DNA of 64,000 nt from Lepidurus packardi (Eukaryota; Arthropoda; Branchiopoda; Notostraca; Triopsidae): NCBI GenBank assembly GCA_023053545.1, contig JAKZAN010000075.1, positions 62,001 to 126,000 on the forward strand, read 5' to 3'. Below are positions 43,715 through 55,302 of this stretch, in pieces. The position numbers and the translations under genes are program-made. Numbering within the stretch: the stretch's first letter is position 1; the number at the start of each line of letters is the position of its first letter. The notes beneath the pieces are model-generated. The model searched no databases, had not been told where the DNA came from, and saw only the letters and a list, made by a program, of their open reading frames with translations.

Positions 43715-46700
43715 AAAGATATTACCATAGTTGTAACTAACATGGCATATGATCAGCCCAGTTCTCTTCGGGGCGTTTTCTCACCAATTTACAGGAAATT
43801 ACCCTAAACTGAGATAAAATCTCCCTTAAAAATTACAAAATGGGACAAGTTTGACAGAAAGAAAACACTGGACAAGAACTGTTTCATTCTTTCAAACCCA
43901 AAAGCTTTGCCCGGGCTAGCATAAGCGAAGCTTTCTCTGCCCAAACTCAAGAAATGAGCGAATTTAAAAAAAAAATAAGTTTGACTTGCCCAAAAAGACG
44001 AACACAGACGAAAGCAGAGAGTAATACACGAAATGTATGTACTCCCCTTTCTGAAAAGACTCCAATGTGTCCCGTCCCCACGCCTCTAGACGTAGCAGGG
44101 GTAGAAAAGACTTTTCCCCAAGTCGACCAGGTGCAGGTTATGCTCCCCTTTTTCGTAGCTGTTGCAACACAGGACCTTCGAGAGTTCTTCCTCCTTTTCT
44201 CTCGTGGTCTTATGAGCGTCCTAAAAAAAAAAGGCACAAGAATAAAAACTGTAAAATAGGAACAAAAACGCTAAAACTCAGCTATTTAAACACTTGAAAA
44301 TCAGTCTACCTTCTATGAACATATTACCAATATGTTCAAACATAAAGTGAACGCCTCGGCTAGGGAAAGAAACCAAAAAACCACACTGGAAAAAAAAAAT
44401 AAGCTCTTACCTCTTCTGAAAAGTTCTTATCCGGCACCAAAATAGCAAACAGTCTTGGAAACACGGCAAAATCGCAGACGGAGCTCTAAGGGACCCAAAT
44501 GGAGTGAAAGCCAGTTTTCGCTGTCTTTGCCATTTAAGACCTTTTGCCATTTAAGACTTATTGTATTGTAACAGTTGCGTTTTTCTTTTTCTTCTCCAAA
44601 AGGATGGCCAAACGCACGGGGATAAAGTTGGCTGAGCGGAACTGGATGAGTGAAAGGACCACACCACACATTGGACACTTGTAAACTGTTCGTGACATTT
44701 GTCACCACCTAATAAACAGAGAAGAGACAACACTGAGTAATACTGTTCATGTTTAAACACAACTTAGTAAGGTCTTCAGCTTTAACACGTTTGATTTGAG
44801 TCACGGAAAAACACGTCATCCCACCCACTTGACAAACCGAAAACTGGCGGACCAGCCGTGTATGCGAATGCTCTCGCGTTGAGCGGCATGGAACAAGGAG
44901 ATGAACGCGAATGAAGGGCACTGTGTAGTCAGTGGGAGCGAACAAACTTGAAAACGTTCGAAACCTAGTGACGCAGGAATAATTTCGAAAATAAACAATA
45001 GTGCCGCTTTTACTTAACAAAATGTGAGCATATGCACGCTGCTTGCTTAACAGTTAAGCTTTGATTGCTTTCAGTTTGACTAAAGTCCGATGGAATCGAT
45101 AAATTTAAACTAAAACGGGAGCAAATTACCTGAGGCGTTTTAACAATACGCTTTACACATTTTGAATAGAAAATTCAATGACTTTTGTACAAGAAAAAAA
45201 AAGTAAAATATTGGTAAGTAACTAAACTCTGGAGCACAGTATACAGGTTTACCCAGTATGGTAACTGGGGTATCTTCCAATGTTAAGGTTTTCTGACGAC
45301 CTTCTCGGTCCCCCGAGTAATATTCAGGTAAAAGGCCAGAAAATGAAAGGGTACATTCGCAAACCTCCCAGTGCAGTTCAAAAAAGGTCACGACGGTTTA
45401 CAAAGCGCGTAATTTAAATCTATTGCTTTAAACTATGTGAGCTTAAAATAAAAGATGAATTAACTAGGTCAAAGCACAACACGTATACACATTATAGACT
45501 ATTTCGCGTTACCCAGGTTGCACCACGAGGAGGCAGTCTATTTTGCAACCCATACATAGGTGTTTTATACATAGGTGTTTACATAGGTGTTTAGCCCCAT
45601 ATACATGTACTATAAAATACCCATGTATATTAATGTCTGTATGTGTTGTTATGACTATTTATGTCTACATACGAGTTATTATCCATTGTGAACAAGCAAT
45701 GTGCACTTGAAAGGGATTAGTGTAAGACTTATTACCAAAAAATAGCATAGGCATTTTTCCAAAAACACTTCCAAATGCGCGCGTTGCCGGTAAGACCCTA
45801 CGTCAACCCAAAACTCCCTAGAGTGCAGGAAGCGTAGAAGTCCCTGAGCGTAGAAGTAGCAAGAAATGTTAGGATAGGTCTATACAGCGGATAAGCACTA
45901 TTCACTGTGAAACAGCGGATAAGCAATATTCCTCAATTCCGAAACTCCATAAGACGATCAATAAGTTCTGTACTGTACGTCGCATAGCATCAATGTTCAA
46001 TAAGTATCCCCAAGAGACCCTCCCCTAATCTTTATCTCTCCTAATCAAACCTAGATCTCAATCATCAACTGGTAGGGGGGAAGTAAACAATACGGGAAAT
46101 TAAAATATAGACATTTTCCTTTCTTTCTCATTCTCTCTCATCTGCACTGAAAGAAAACCAAAAAAAGGACGTTGAAAAATCGCCCACGCAAGAAACGCCC
46201 CTTTTCCATCTCTTCCATCCACCAGAGGCCAGAAATACGCCAACGGTCGTCGACGTTCGGTTGGGGGAGGGGCAGAAGGGAGGATGAGAGTTCACCACCC
46301 CTCACAACTCCGCCAGAAAATTCGAACGGAAAACTGTCTCCGTTTCAACGGAGACAGTTAGTCAACAAAGAGTTAGTCTGGAATGTTTAGCACGTATTTT
46401 TTCCATCGTCAGCTTTTTATCAAATTAAACCTGTCATTATGCACACAATGACTGCGACAAGGTGGAACACTTTTCTCATGTGAGGTGGTTCCCGTAATCG
46501 TTGCGACATTTCAAGGGTGTAAGAAAACCGTGTAGACTAGAAAAAAATGGGGGGAAATGTAATAGACGTGAAACATAGGTTTGGCGATGTATACAAACGG
46601 AAAACACGTCTGCGTGTAATAATGGGGGAGTTGTTTTTCCCTAAAACCAGTCGTTTGAACTTCTCGTGATATCATTCGCCATTGCTTTGGCACTTGAGAA

Positions 46701-48197
46701 AAACTGCCATGTAAAAAAGCAGACGGAAATATTAATTTCAAATGAGCTTTTAACGCCTCATGGACCAGCTTTCGCACCACCGTTTACCGTTAACGCGGAA
46801 AATTTTCACATGCGGATTCTCTGTTCTCTATCATTTGGGGACTGGTCGGCTTTTTTATGTTTGTAAATATCCGGTAGAGTTCGTTGGCTCTTGACGAAGA
46901 TTTCGCCGTCGTTTTACATCAAACTCTTCAACTTATATTTCTGTAAAATTAATATGCGACTCTTTCAAAGGAACTTTAGTTCAGCTCAGTGTTTCATCGT
47001 GAACCAAACTACCTCTATTTGACACTATAACGGTTGAACTCAGTTCAAATGAACATCCTATTTGCAGTTAAACTAATTTGAAGTTAATGTTTCGTTGAAA
47101 CTATTTTCCTTCTTTTGTTGACTAACTTAGGAAGGACACTGTACACTTGAATTTCTAGCTTTTATAGTTTAGAGGCGGGTTCAATCATTCAGTGATCTGA
47201 ATTACAAACGCTGTGTTTTGAAACAGAAGTGACGTACAAATGCTGTGTTTTAAAACATAAGTGACGTTTAGGTTTTTTACACAACATTGTAGCAGTGAAT
47301 AAGAATTAGCACGTCCTAGCTAATTTAGGTCACGTTTCGCGTTCCTTAAACTATCTCAGCTTTAGTAAACTTAACTTTACGAATTACCATAGTAAATTGA
47401 ACTGGAAGTGATTAACTTTGAGCACCATTGTACTTAAAATAAGGATACTGGAGTTAAAATTAAGTGTTAAGTTAACAGTTAGGAAACGTGTAGGAAAGTG
47501 GAGTTAGGCAGCCGTGAAATGAAAAGTAGCTCAACATTCTAGAGGAAATGGAGAATTCCCTGTGCAACACACAAACTTCTTTGGCAAGACATACTGCTTG
47601 GCACGACCCTTGCATTTCCGGCTAATTCATATCAGTTTACGTGTCATAATAGAATTGTCCTGAGACGTATAAATGAGGGCTTTAGGAATTGAAATGGTCA
47701 GCAAAGATACTTGGGATGATTGCGTGTTGCAAATATTGTAGAATCTACATGTATCTTGATGAAAGATGTTGCAGATCCCCGTGTATCTTGAGTGCCCTAC
47801 TTAATTTTACATTTGGCTCTTGATCGTAATCTTTTAGGTATATTAACTATTTAAGTGGCCTCCTAAGTTAGCTCTGTGGAATATTTAAACTCTGTTAAGT
47901 TACATTTTACGAAATTCTAACCTGTAAATATCTACACCGTTAACTTAGTATATATATACTTTATAGTAACTATTGACCTTTTGTTAATTGACTTTGAAAT
48001 TGTTAAGTGATTAGTTAGCGTTAGCGTTAGCTGGGTTGTTAGCGTTAACTTACCAAGTGCCTTTAACTGCCTTAAATGGTAAACAATGCTCGTTTAACTA
48101 ATATGTCAAACGTTCTTTTGCCTTTGTCAACAACAGCGTTTGGTTGTGGTATGGGCCGAAGTATTTAGCGTAAAGTCTTTTGGAAGAAATTGGAAAA
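43715..48197. other. intergenic upstream of the BTB-psq gene
   Basis: No convincing gene. Seen: a diverged repeat shared with 39670-39790 (at 44570-44690); ttgccatttaagac twice near 44530; acataggtgttt three times near 45553-45595; a 31-bp tandem pair (caaa(c/t)gctgtgttttraaacavaagtgacgt) at about 47205-47268; gttagc runs near 48015-48050. The leader and promoter of the BTB gene should lie at the right end, but no core element is certain. Confidence 0.5.
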
Positions 48198-51100
48198 ATG
48201 GCTGGCGAACAAATTAACCGTTGCGAGGTCCGTGATATGTATCCACGCGGTGGTCCTCCTTCTCAACAATACAGTCTCCGATGGCACAACCATCAAATGC
48301 ACCTCTTGCATTACTTCGAAACCTTACTACATAGTGAAAATTTAGTGGACGTCACTCTAGTTTGCAGTGATTCCACTGTCCGAGCTCATAAAGTCGTCCT
48401 CTCAGCCTGCAGGTAAACAATTCTAGTTCAAATTCAACATGTAAATTACTCTTAATACTCCCTTAAGTAAATCGAAAAAATTCCAGTTTTTATCTCATTT
48501 TTTATTATAATCTTGATGTATTTGTTAATTTTGTATTCATGTTGGATTGTTGAAGGCATTATTCATTCAAATTGCATTGGTTTATGGTCTTATGATTGGA
48601 TTTTATTTTAGTCCGTATTTTCAACGAATCTTCGCCGAACATCCGTGTAAGCATCCAGTTGTGGTTTTAAAGGATCTCTTGAGTTGGGAGTTGCAAGCTT
48701 TAGTGGATTTTATGTACCGCGGTGAAATCAGCGTAGCGCAGGATCAAATTAGTGATCTGATTCGTGCAGCCGAGTCATTGAAGGTAAATTCCCTTAATTT
48801 TTTTTTCTATTCGAATATCTTAACCGGGTTTTTTCATTGGAGCGCAAATGAATAACTACCGTAACGGAAAATTAGACTTACTAGGGGGTTGCTTCTGCAA
48901 AACTTCTTTTAGAAAAAATAACTTACAACAAAACTGTCTTATAAGCACCTTGGAACCAAAAAGGTTTTGTTTAAAAAGCCTCTCTTGCATTCGATAATTA
49001 TGCAAACGAACTCGAGTGTGAAGTCCACCACGGCTGTCTAAACACCTCGCCAGCCAAGGTCATTATCTTGAGCAGATTTTTCCTTTCTTTTTTTCCTTCT
49101 TAATGATTTTTTATTATTTGATTTTCATTTGGGAAGGAAAGGACGCTATTGTTTATCGTAGCGCAGGGGGAGTTTGTGATATAGAAATTTTCCTATTCTT
49201 ACCAGTTTCTAAGGTGACTCGACTTGGCTACCGAGTTACTAAATGGCCTTTTGCATGTAATGTACTAAACAAGAGGATAGAGAATTCCGAGACTCCCATG
49301 CTGATACGGGGCATTGTCGCACGCTTGGCTTTTGTTATACTTATTCTGTTTTTATTTCATTTTTTTTTTACCCCTTTTTTTGTTAGCTTTTAAAGTCTCC
49401 CCAATTTCTAGGACGTTTTTTGTGTTTTGTTTAGTGGATTTCCCACCTTCTTTATCATTTGGTAAGAGACTTTTAGCTCTCTTGTTTTCTGCATGGCAAT
49501 GTTATATACATTTATTCCGTCTCTTGCGAGTTGTTCCGCGGGAGGCTCGCTTCCTTGGCCAATCCAGCGTGAAATGGCTGTCACCAGTGGGCCGCGTGCA
49601 AGTCATGCTTGCCTTTTAACCTCGCATCAAAGCTTGTCTCCAGGTTTTTGGGGCTATCCGCAGGTGTAACTCATTGACACTCGAGCAGAAAACGAACAAA
49701 CCGTAACTTGAAGAAAAGACGCTCAAAAAGGGAGAAAAATGCTTGGGTAAACCGGGACAGCAATGATGTGAGAAACGTTCTCGTGAATCCGGGATGGAGG
49801 ATCTTTTCTCCTTCTCTTGTCTTTTCAAGCTCTATTTTTCCTTTCTTAACGGCTTCCATACAAGCTTTGACTATGAGAAGGTTCTCATAGAGAAAAGCAA
49901 ACACTGTTGCAAAACATACTGCAGATTTAAAAAAAAAAATCTTTGACAGAAAAGCAGTAGATATCAGTAGCAAAGATGCAACAGTTACCCTTTTCTTAAT
50001 TCTGCCTTGATTAATGTCTCGTGTGAAAAGCAAGTTCCGACACTGGCAAAATTTTAAATTTCGATCTCTCAAAACAAGATCCTGAATATTACTTTTACTG
50101 TATGTCTAAAGAAAACTGCATGCAAATTGGATGTAAGGTTGCCAAGTTATCGGGCTTGCATTTTCATGCTCAGAGGTCATGCGCGTCCATACAAGACGTG
50201 CAACGCCATCTTGTTGTAATCATGAAGAAACTAGCTAAGCTCCATGTGATAGAAACTAAATTGGAAGACAATAAGCGAAGTGTTGGAAAGGAAAGCAAGG
50301 GGAAAAAGAAAGAAAGCTAAGTCTATATCCAATGTTCTTTAGTTATTTTTATGTCCTGGTGCTTGTGTTAAGAAAGAAGACAAGTAGATTCTATGATGCA
50401 TTAATTGATTAAAATTTGTACTCAGTCTTTGTGTTTTCTTTGTCTATTTGTTTTTTCCCATACCTCCTGACTAATTCCTAACTTACTTTAACGCCAGGTT
50501 CGAGTGTTGACAGCACTGGATCGCGAAGCGTGCACAACGCTGTCAGCGCCTTCTCACCCTAATACTTCCCTATCCGCTCATGTCAGTTCCCAGCCTTTGG
50601 CTCCGCATTTCAATCCTCTCACTCCGCCGACCACGCTTTATGAACGCGAACGCAAACGACCGTCTTCCTTCGCGCCTTATAACAAGCCGTCTTCCATCTC
50701 GCCCACCAACGTGCCTTACTGCGAGGGGCCCTTGCCGGCCAAATTGCCTCATCTCAATCTTCCACCCGGCTTTTCCTTACCCAGCAATGGCTCGAGTAGT
50801 CATGCGACGGATCGTGCCTCGTCACCTGTGCCGCGACGAAAACAAGCGCGACCCCGAAGACGATCGGGCGACCTCTTAACGTCTGAAGCGACGACTGGCG
50901 GCAGAATATCGCCCTGCTCTCTTGTTAGCGACGTACCGGAGAATCTTTCCATGAAAAAGTCACCCACGCCTCTAGTGGTAAGTGTTACTTACGGTTCCAA
51001 TATGTGACGCTGTTTTTTTTTACCCTGAAAGAATCTACGATTTTCGTCATGTTTTTCTATCCTGTGTGGTTTTACTACATGGTTTTATTTTATTTGGTAA

Positions 51101-54100
51101 GATTAAAAAACAACAACAAGATACATGATTGTCAAACGGGATCCTTAAATCCCGGGTATGCTTCTTAAATGATCTGAATGATTCTTAAACCGATTAGCGT
51201 GATTTGTTGAATAATGGACTCACTCTGAGATGGTATAAACCAGGCTAGTTCAAACTTTTTGGTCCGCGGCTCCCCTGATACAAGCATGACAAACACCGCG
51301 GCTCCTTCCGATATATAATGCTATATAATCCCAAATAGCCAACCGCTTTTGCGAAAGACCCGTGTCTCCCTTAGCCTAAGGTCGCGGCTCACAGTTTGAC
51401 AACCACTGGTCTAAACAATTCCCAAACTCTGACGAAAGAAAAATTACAAGTTATTCACGAGGAGATCAACTAGTACTCCGCAATTTGACTAACGCTGCCA
51501 AATCCCCAAAGTAGGAGCAGAATTTATTCGGTTGTACCGTCGATTATTCATTATTGCGTCAATGCACTATTGATAAGGTAGGCCGCAGTAGTGACTACTT
51601 GCTTCGGATCGACTATAAGTCAACTCGATAGCTGCTGTTCTAACAGAATAGTACCCGTAAATAGGCTAGAATGCAAATAATGAGCAAATTTTGACTTTCA
51701 AGCTTGACCCGAATATCGAAAGTAAAATATTTTTATAATTAACGGAATTTTTAATGGGTCGAAAAACTTCGGAGATCTAATGCGATTCAATTCCCTTTTC
51801 ATTATTATAAAAAATGGATAACAAGTTCTGTAAATTATAACTTATAATTAAAAATCTCTTAAACTTTAACACTTATAACAAATAAGGAACGCTGTAATAT
51901 GTTTTGCTTTCTGAGATATTGATTGGAAGCTTAAGCGTGGCGGCGAAAAGGAAAAAAAAAATTCTCCCACAAGCCAACTTTTACGTAATTTAGCGTCAGG
52001 TTATTGTGTTATGGGAAGAAACGATATATAAAGCTTCAGCTTTTAAGCGTAACGTGGGATTCAGAGAAAAGTGCCAATCTTTTTATCATAGAAAAAGTTT
52101 CTTATAATATTTGCATGGACGTCAACGGCTGCCATCTCTTTCCAAGCTGCTATTTCCTTTATATGTATAGTTTTTTATTTTTTTCCCCGACATTGCTTTT
52201 CCAGACTGGCTGCGGCCCTATGAATACTGAATGAATCTCGGATTTGCTCAGAGCAGAAATGATGGAAAAGCAAATCCCTTAGAATGTGGCAAGGATGTGG
52301 CTAACTCTATTTGTATTTGTACTTTATTTGTGCTTTCCTTCTTTCATTTTTATTTCGATTGCAGTTTGGACGTCAGGATTCAGAGGAGCGAGAAAGACCA
52401 AACAGTCGGGGACCTACGCCCACTCCAGACACGCCCCAATCCAATCGTACTGACAGTGGAGCCAGTGGCACCGATAGTTTAGCACAAGTAATCTTTAAGA
52501 AAGAAGTGATGTACTAAGTGGCTTATGTTCCTGTTCTTTTAACTTAGGACGTTGGACATACATTAGAAACACGAAGTCTTTATTCTCCCGGTCCTTCAAC
52601 CCCTACTAGCCAACCTATGTTACCAGCCACTACGCCGCCAATACTACCACGTAAGCCATTTTTCTTTCTCTATTATTTTTTCGTTTAATTCTTGCTAACG
52701 TATTTTCAATCTTATCTGCGAATTACTGTTCGAATTCTTTATAAAGAAGGAATGTGGAAGAAACTACGGTCCACCTGTCGCAGTATTAAAGCACCCAAAC
52801 ACTTTAGCGTACTTAAGATTCGTTACAATAAAGAAACACGTTAACTCCAGCAATAACGTTATTATAAGTTATTATTACTGTATTATGCAATTGTCTAAGC
52901 ACATAAGCCTAGAATGATTAACATAATAACTTGTTTACTCTTCCTTATTAGCACTGCTATAAATTTCTGCAGCATGTCCCATTTAAATACTTGACAAAAT
53001 AAAGATTTAGAATCTGGAGCATTGAGGCAATTATTTCCATAAGGCGTACATTTTGCTTCAAAGCAAACATACAACGTTTTTCCCTTGCAGCCTTTTCTTG
53101 AGATGACTAATAGCGTTGTTAACAGTGACGTAGCCCTGGTTGTATCCGTTTTGGAAGCTGACGAATAGCCCAGCTTTTAAATTTCTTTACGCAATAAATC
53201 CCCCCAAAAACCTTAAATCTCGACAGAAACTTAGTTTATTCCATAGCACTTTTCTGGCCCTCTTAGGTTGTGTATTCTTCGTCAATCTGGCTAGGTTAAG
53301 AGTTCATAAAGTACGCAATTAATCCCGCCTCCCCCCCCCCCTTCATTTAACGAAAGTATTCTGTAGTCTATAATCTCCTCATTAATTTTTGCCCACCATT
53401 TTCCTAACAAGCACTTCGATTTTTTAGGGAATAACAAGAACCCAAATCGTCGAACTCCTGTCTGCGCTCAGATTATGTATTGTTAAGCAAATGAGGGTTT
53501 CCGTGCGTTATCACATTACCAGTGTATTCCCCCCCCCCCAGAATTAGGAAAAAATATCCCTAATTATGGAAGATCCAGCTTATCATAATTTTTTCTCTCT
53601 TTTTCGTTTCGGTTGCTCGATTTAGTTCCAGTGGCAGATCGTCGCAAAGGGCAGCATAGCGCACCCAGAGGCGGTCCCCCGCGAGCCTGGACCAATTCTG
53701 ACCTCACCGAAGCGCTCCACCAGGTCTGGAACCGGAAGATGACGACTTCGCAAGCTTCTCGATTGTTCGGTATCCCTTACAACAGCCTTTTGATGTACGT
53801 ACGGGGCAAATACGGCAAATCGCTGCGTTTAGACACCCTTCGACGCGAAACTCTGGAAGGGGAAGCGATGGCCATGGCGGCTTCGACTCGGCAACGAGGC
53901 GGCAAGCACAACTCCAAGCTGTCTCCGGCAGTAAACTCTGGCGAGCACCTGAATAACAACACGAGCACCAACAACAACAATAACCACGAATTAACCACTC
54001 CTGCGGCCGCTGAGTGCAACCTTCAAGAAGTGGCAAAGTGAGTTTACTTGCGAAATCCAGGGTTTTCTTGAGTTTAAGTCGCACTAACCCAAGTACGAAA

Positions 54101-54739
54101 ACGGCCAACTCAAGTACAAGTTTTGTACTTGATATCAAGTTTACTTGTGGAACCGGCCCCTGCTCAAGTCTCAAGAATGACAACATTCACCTTTCACTTA
54201 CGCCATACTACACAAGGTTACCATACGATACAATACTTCAACGTTACCACTCTTTGCATTCTCCCCCCTTTTAAAGAAATAACAGCAATAGCTTAGTAGA
54301 CAGGTCTTCCAGGCTCATAATACGCTAAACGTTCAGGACACTTACTTTTATTTTCTGAACAAATCCCTTTATTCGATAAAAATGCTTCCGAGGTAAAGCT
54401 GTCGTTATATAAGAAAGCGATTGCCTTATGAGCGCATAGTACCTTACTTAAGGACTACGAGGTTTATTATTTTTAATGCGTTCAGCTTGGGGAAAAGGTT
54501 GGGGAGGGTAAAAGGTACCCTCTAAATCCGCTTCGAAAGTTTGTTTCTTCTGAATTTACCATATTGCCACTAAACGTTAAAATATTTAAACTAATAACTT
54601 TAAAATAGTTTTGTAATATCTTTCAGTCGACCGGACGTAGAAGTTGGATACGCGCCTTCCACTGAACGACGTGAGCGTCCATCGATTCCGCAGTCCTGGG
54701 ATGCACCAGAAAAGGAATCCAGAGCACTCATTCTTAAAG
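48198..54739 (+). CDS. BTB-psq transcription factor gene (bric-a-brac/ribbon-like), 7 exons seen
   Basis: Start ATG 48198 (aaaATGG). Exons 48198-48412, 48612-48783, 50498-50977, 52365-52487, 52548-52650, 53626-54037, 54627-54739; all introns gt-ag with matching phase, giving about 539 codons, still open at the gtaact donor 54740. Residues about 24-129 are a BTB/POZ dimerisation domain (QQYSLRWHNHQ, SENLVDVTLVC, VRAHKVVLSAC, ELQALVDFMYRGEISV). A Pro/Ser-rich linker carries a PENLSMK motif (about 277), like CtBP-binding sites. Residues about 380-430 are a pipsqueak helix-turn-helix (WTNSDLTEALHQVWNRKMTT, GIPYNSLLMYVRGKYGKSL), which binds DNA. A poly-Asn tract follows. The precise orthologue is not decided. 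A nuclear regulator by family; the 3' end is disrupted by or lies beyond the BEL and NUMT insertions. Confidence 0.9.
51241..51408. mobile_element. hAT-type MITE in intron 3 of the BTB-psq gene, 168 bp
   Basis: Left end CAGGCTAGTTCAAACTTTTT, followed by GGTCCGCGGCTCC; right end GTCGCGGCTCACAGTTTGAC, closing AACCACTG. These are the diverged inverted ends typical of hAT MITEs (CAGNGGTTNTCAAAC). The flanks gtataaac (51233-51240) and gtctaaac (51409-51416) are an 8-bp target duplication with one mismatch, as hAT elements make. No coding capacity. Confidence 0.85.
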
Positions 54740-54968
54740 GTAACTCATCCACTTATTTTGAAATCTGTCGCTTCTATGGAACATCTATTTATGTCTTTTT
54801 CTACTAACTTAGGAAGGTACTTGACGGATGTTCGGAATTTCGACGGGTTTCGGCAGATAAGGGTACAACATTTGTCGCATCGTTTTCAGTCATCTCAGGA
54901 CTCAAATATACACTTGAATTGCGTGCGGATGCCATGTTCGACACCGTTCCCGAAGTTTTTATCAGCTG

Positions 54969-54973
54969 TTCAC
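54969..54973. repeat. left target-site duplicate of BEL element B
   Basis: ttcac; the second copy is at 61774-61778, and the single uninterrupted copy at 29585-29589 is the empty site. Confidence 0.95.
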
Positions 54974-55302
54974 TGTACGCAACACTAAAGAGACTGTCAC
55001 GATGTTCGCACATATAGTTCAATTTATTGTGGAATCACTATTACAAGCAACTTGATAAAACGAGGTAAAAACAATTCGGATAAAAGACCGGCACGTCCGT
55101 TTGTCAGTGCAGCTGTATATCGTCTCCCCATATCCTTGAGGGTCAACTCAGGTTGAGCGTCAGTCAAACGTTAAAGGTTATCGATCGGTAAAAGGATAAA
55201 AATTCTACTGTCGCGAACCTTGGGCATGAATCCGCCAAGGTCGCCTAGTCGGAGTCATTTCGAGTCTCACGTTCGTACCTTCTGGACTCACTGTCCAGAA
55301 CA
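54974..55302 (-). repeat. 3' LTR of BEL element B
   Basis: 329 bp, starting TGTACGC and ending CCAGAACA on the plus strand. In element sense it opens with an 8-bp stem (TTCTGGAC / GTCCAGAA, loop AGTGA; plus strand 55280-55300) and contains AATAAA within ACAATAAATTG, a likely polyadenylation signal. The last four codons and stop of the ORF lie inside it. Confidence 0.95.

Noticed and set aside
43947..44259. Overlapping ORFs on both strands
   Set aside because: Low-complexity and basic, mirrored on both strands, no start context, no family resemblance.
48000..48050. Telomere-like gttagc repeats
   Set aside because: Only a few imperfect copies, and the unit is not a known arthropod telomere repeat (TTAGG).
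49103..49619. ORFs within intron 2 of the BTB-psq gene
   Set aside because: Phe/Leu-rich translations of pyrimidine-rich intron sequence, no domains.
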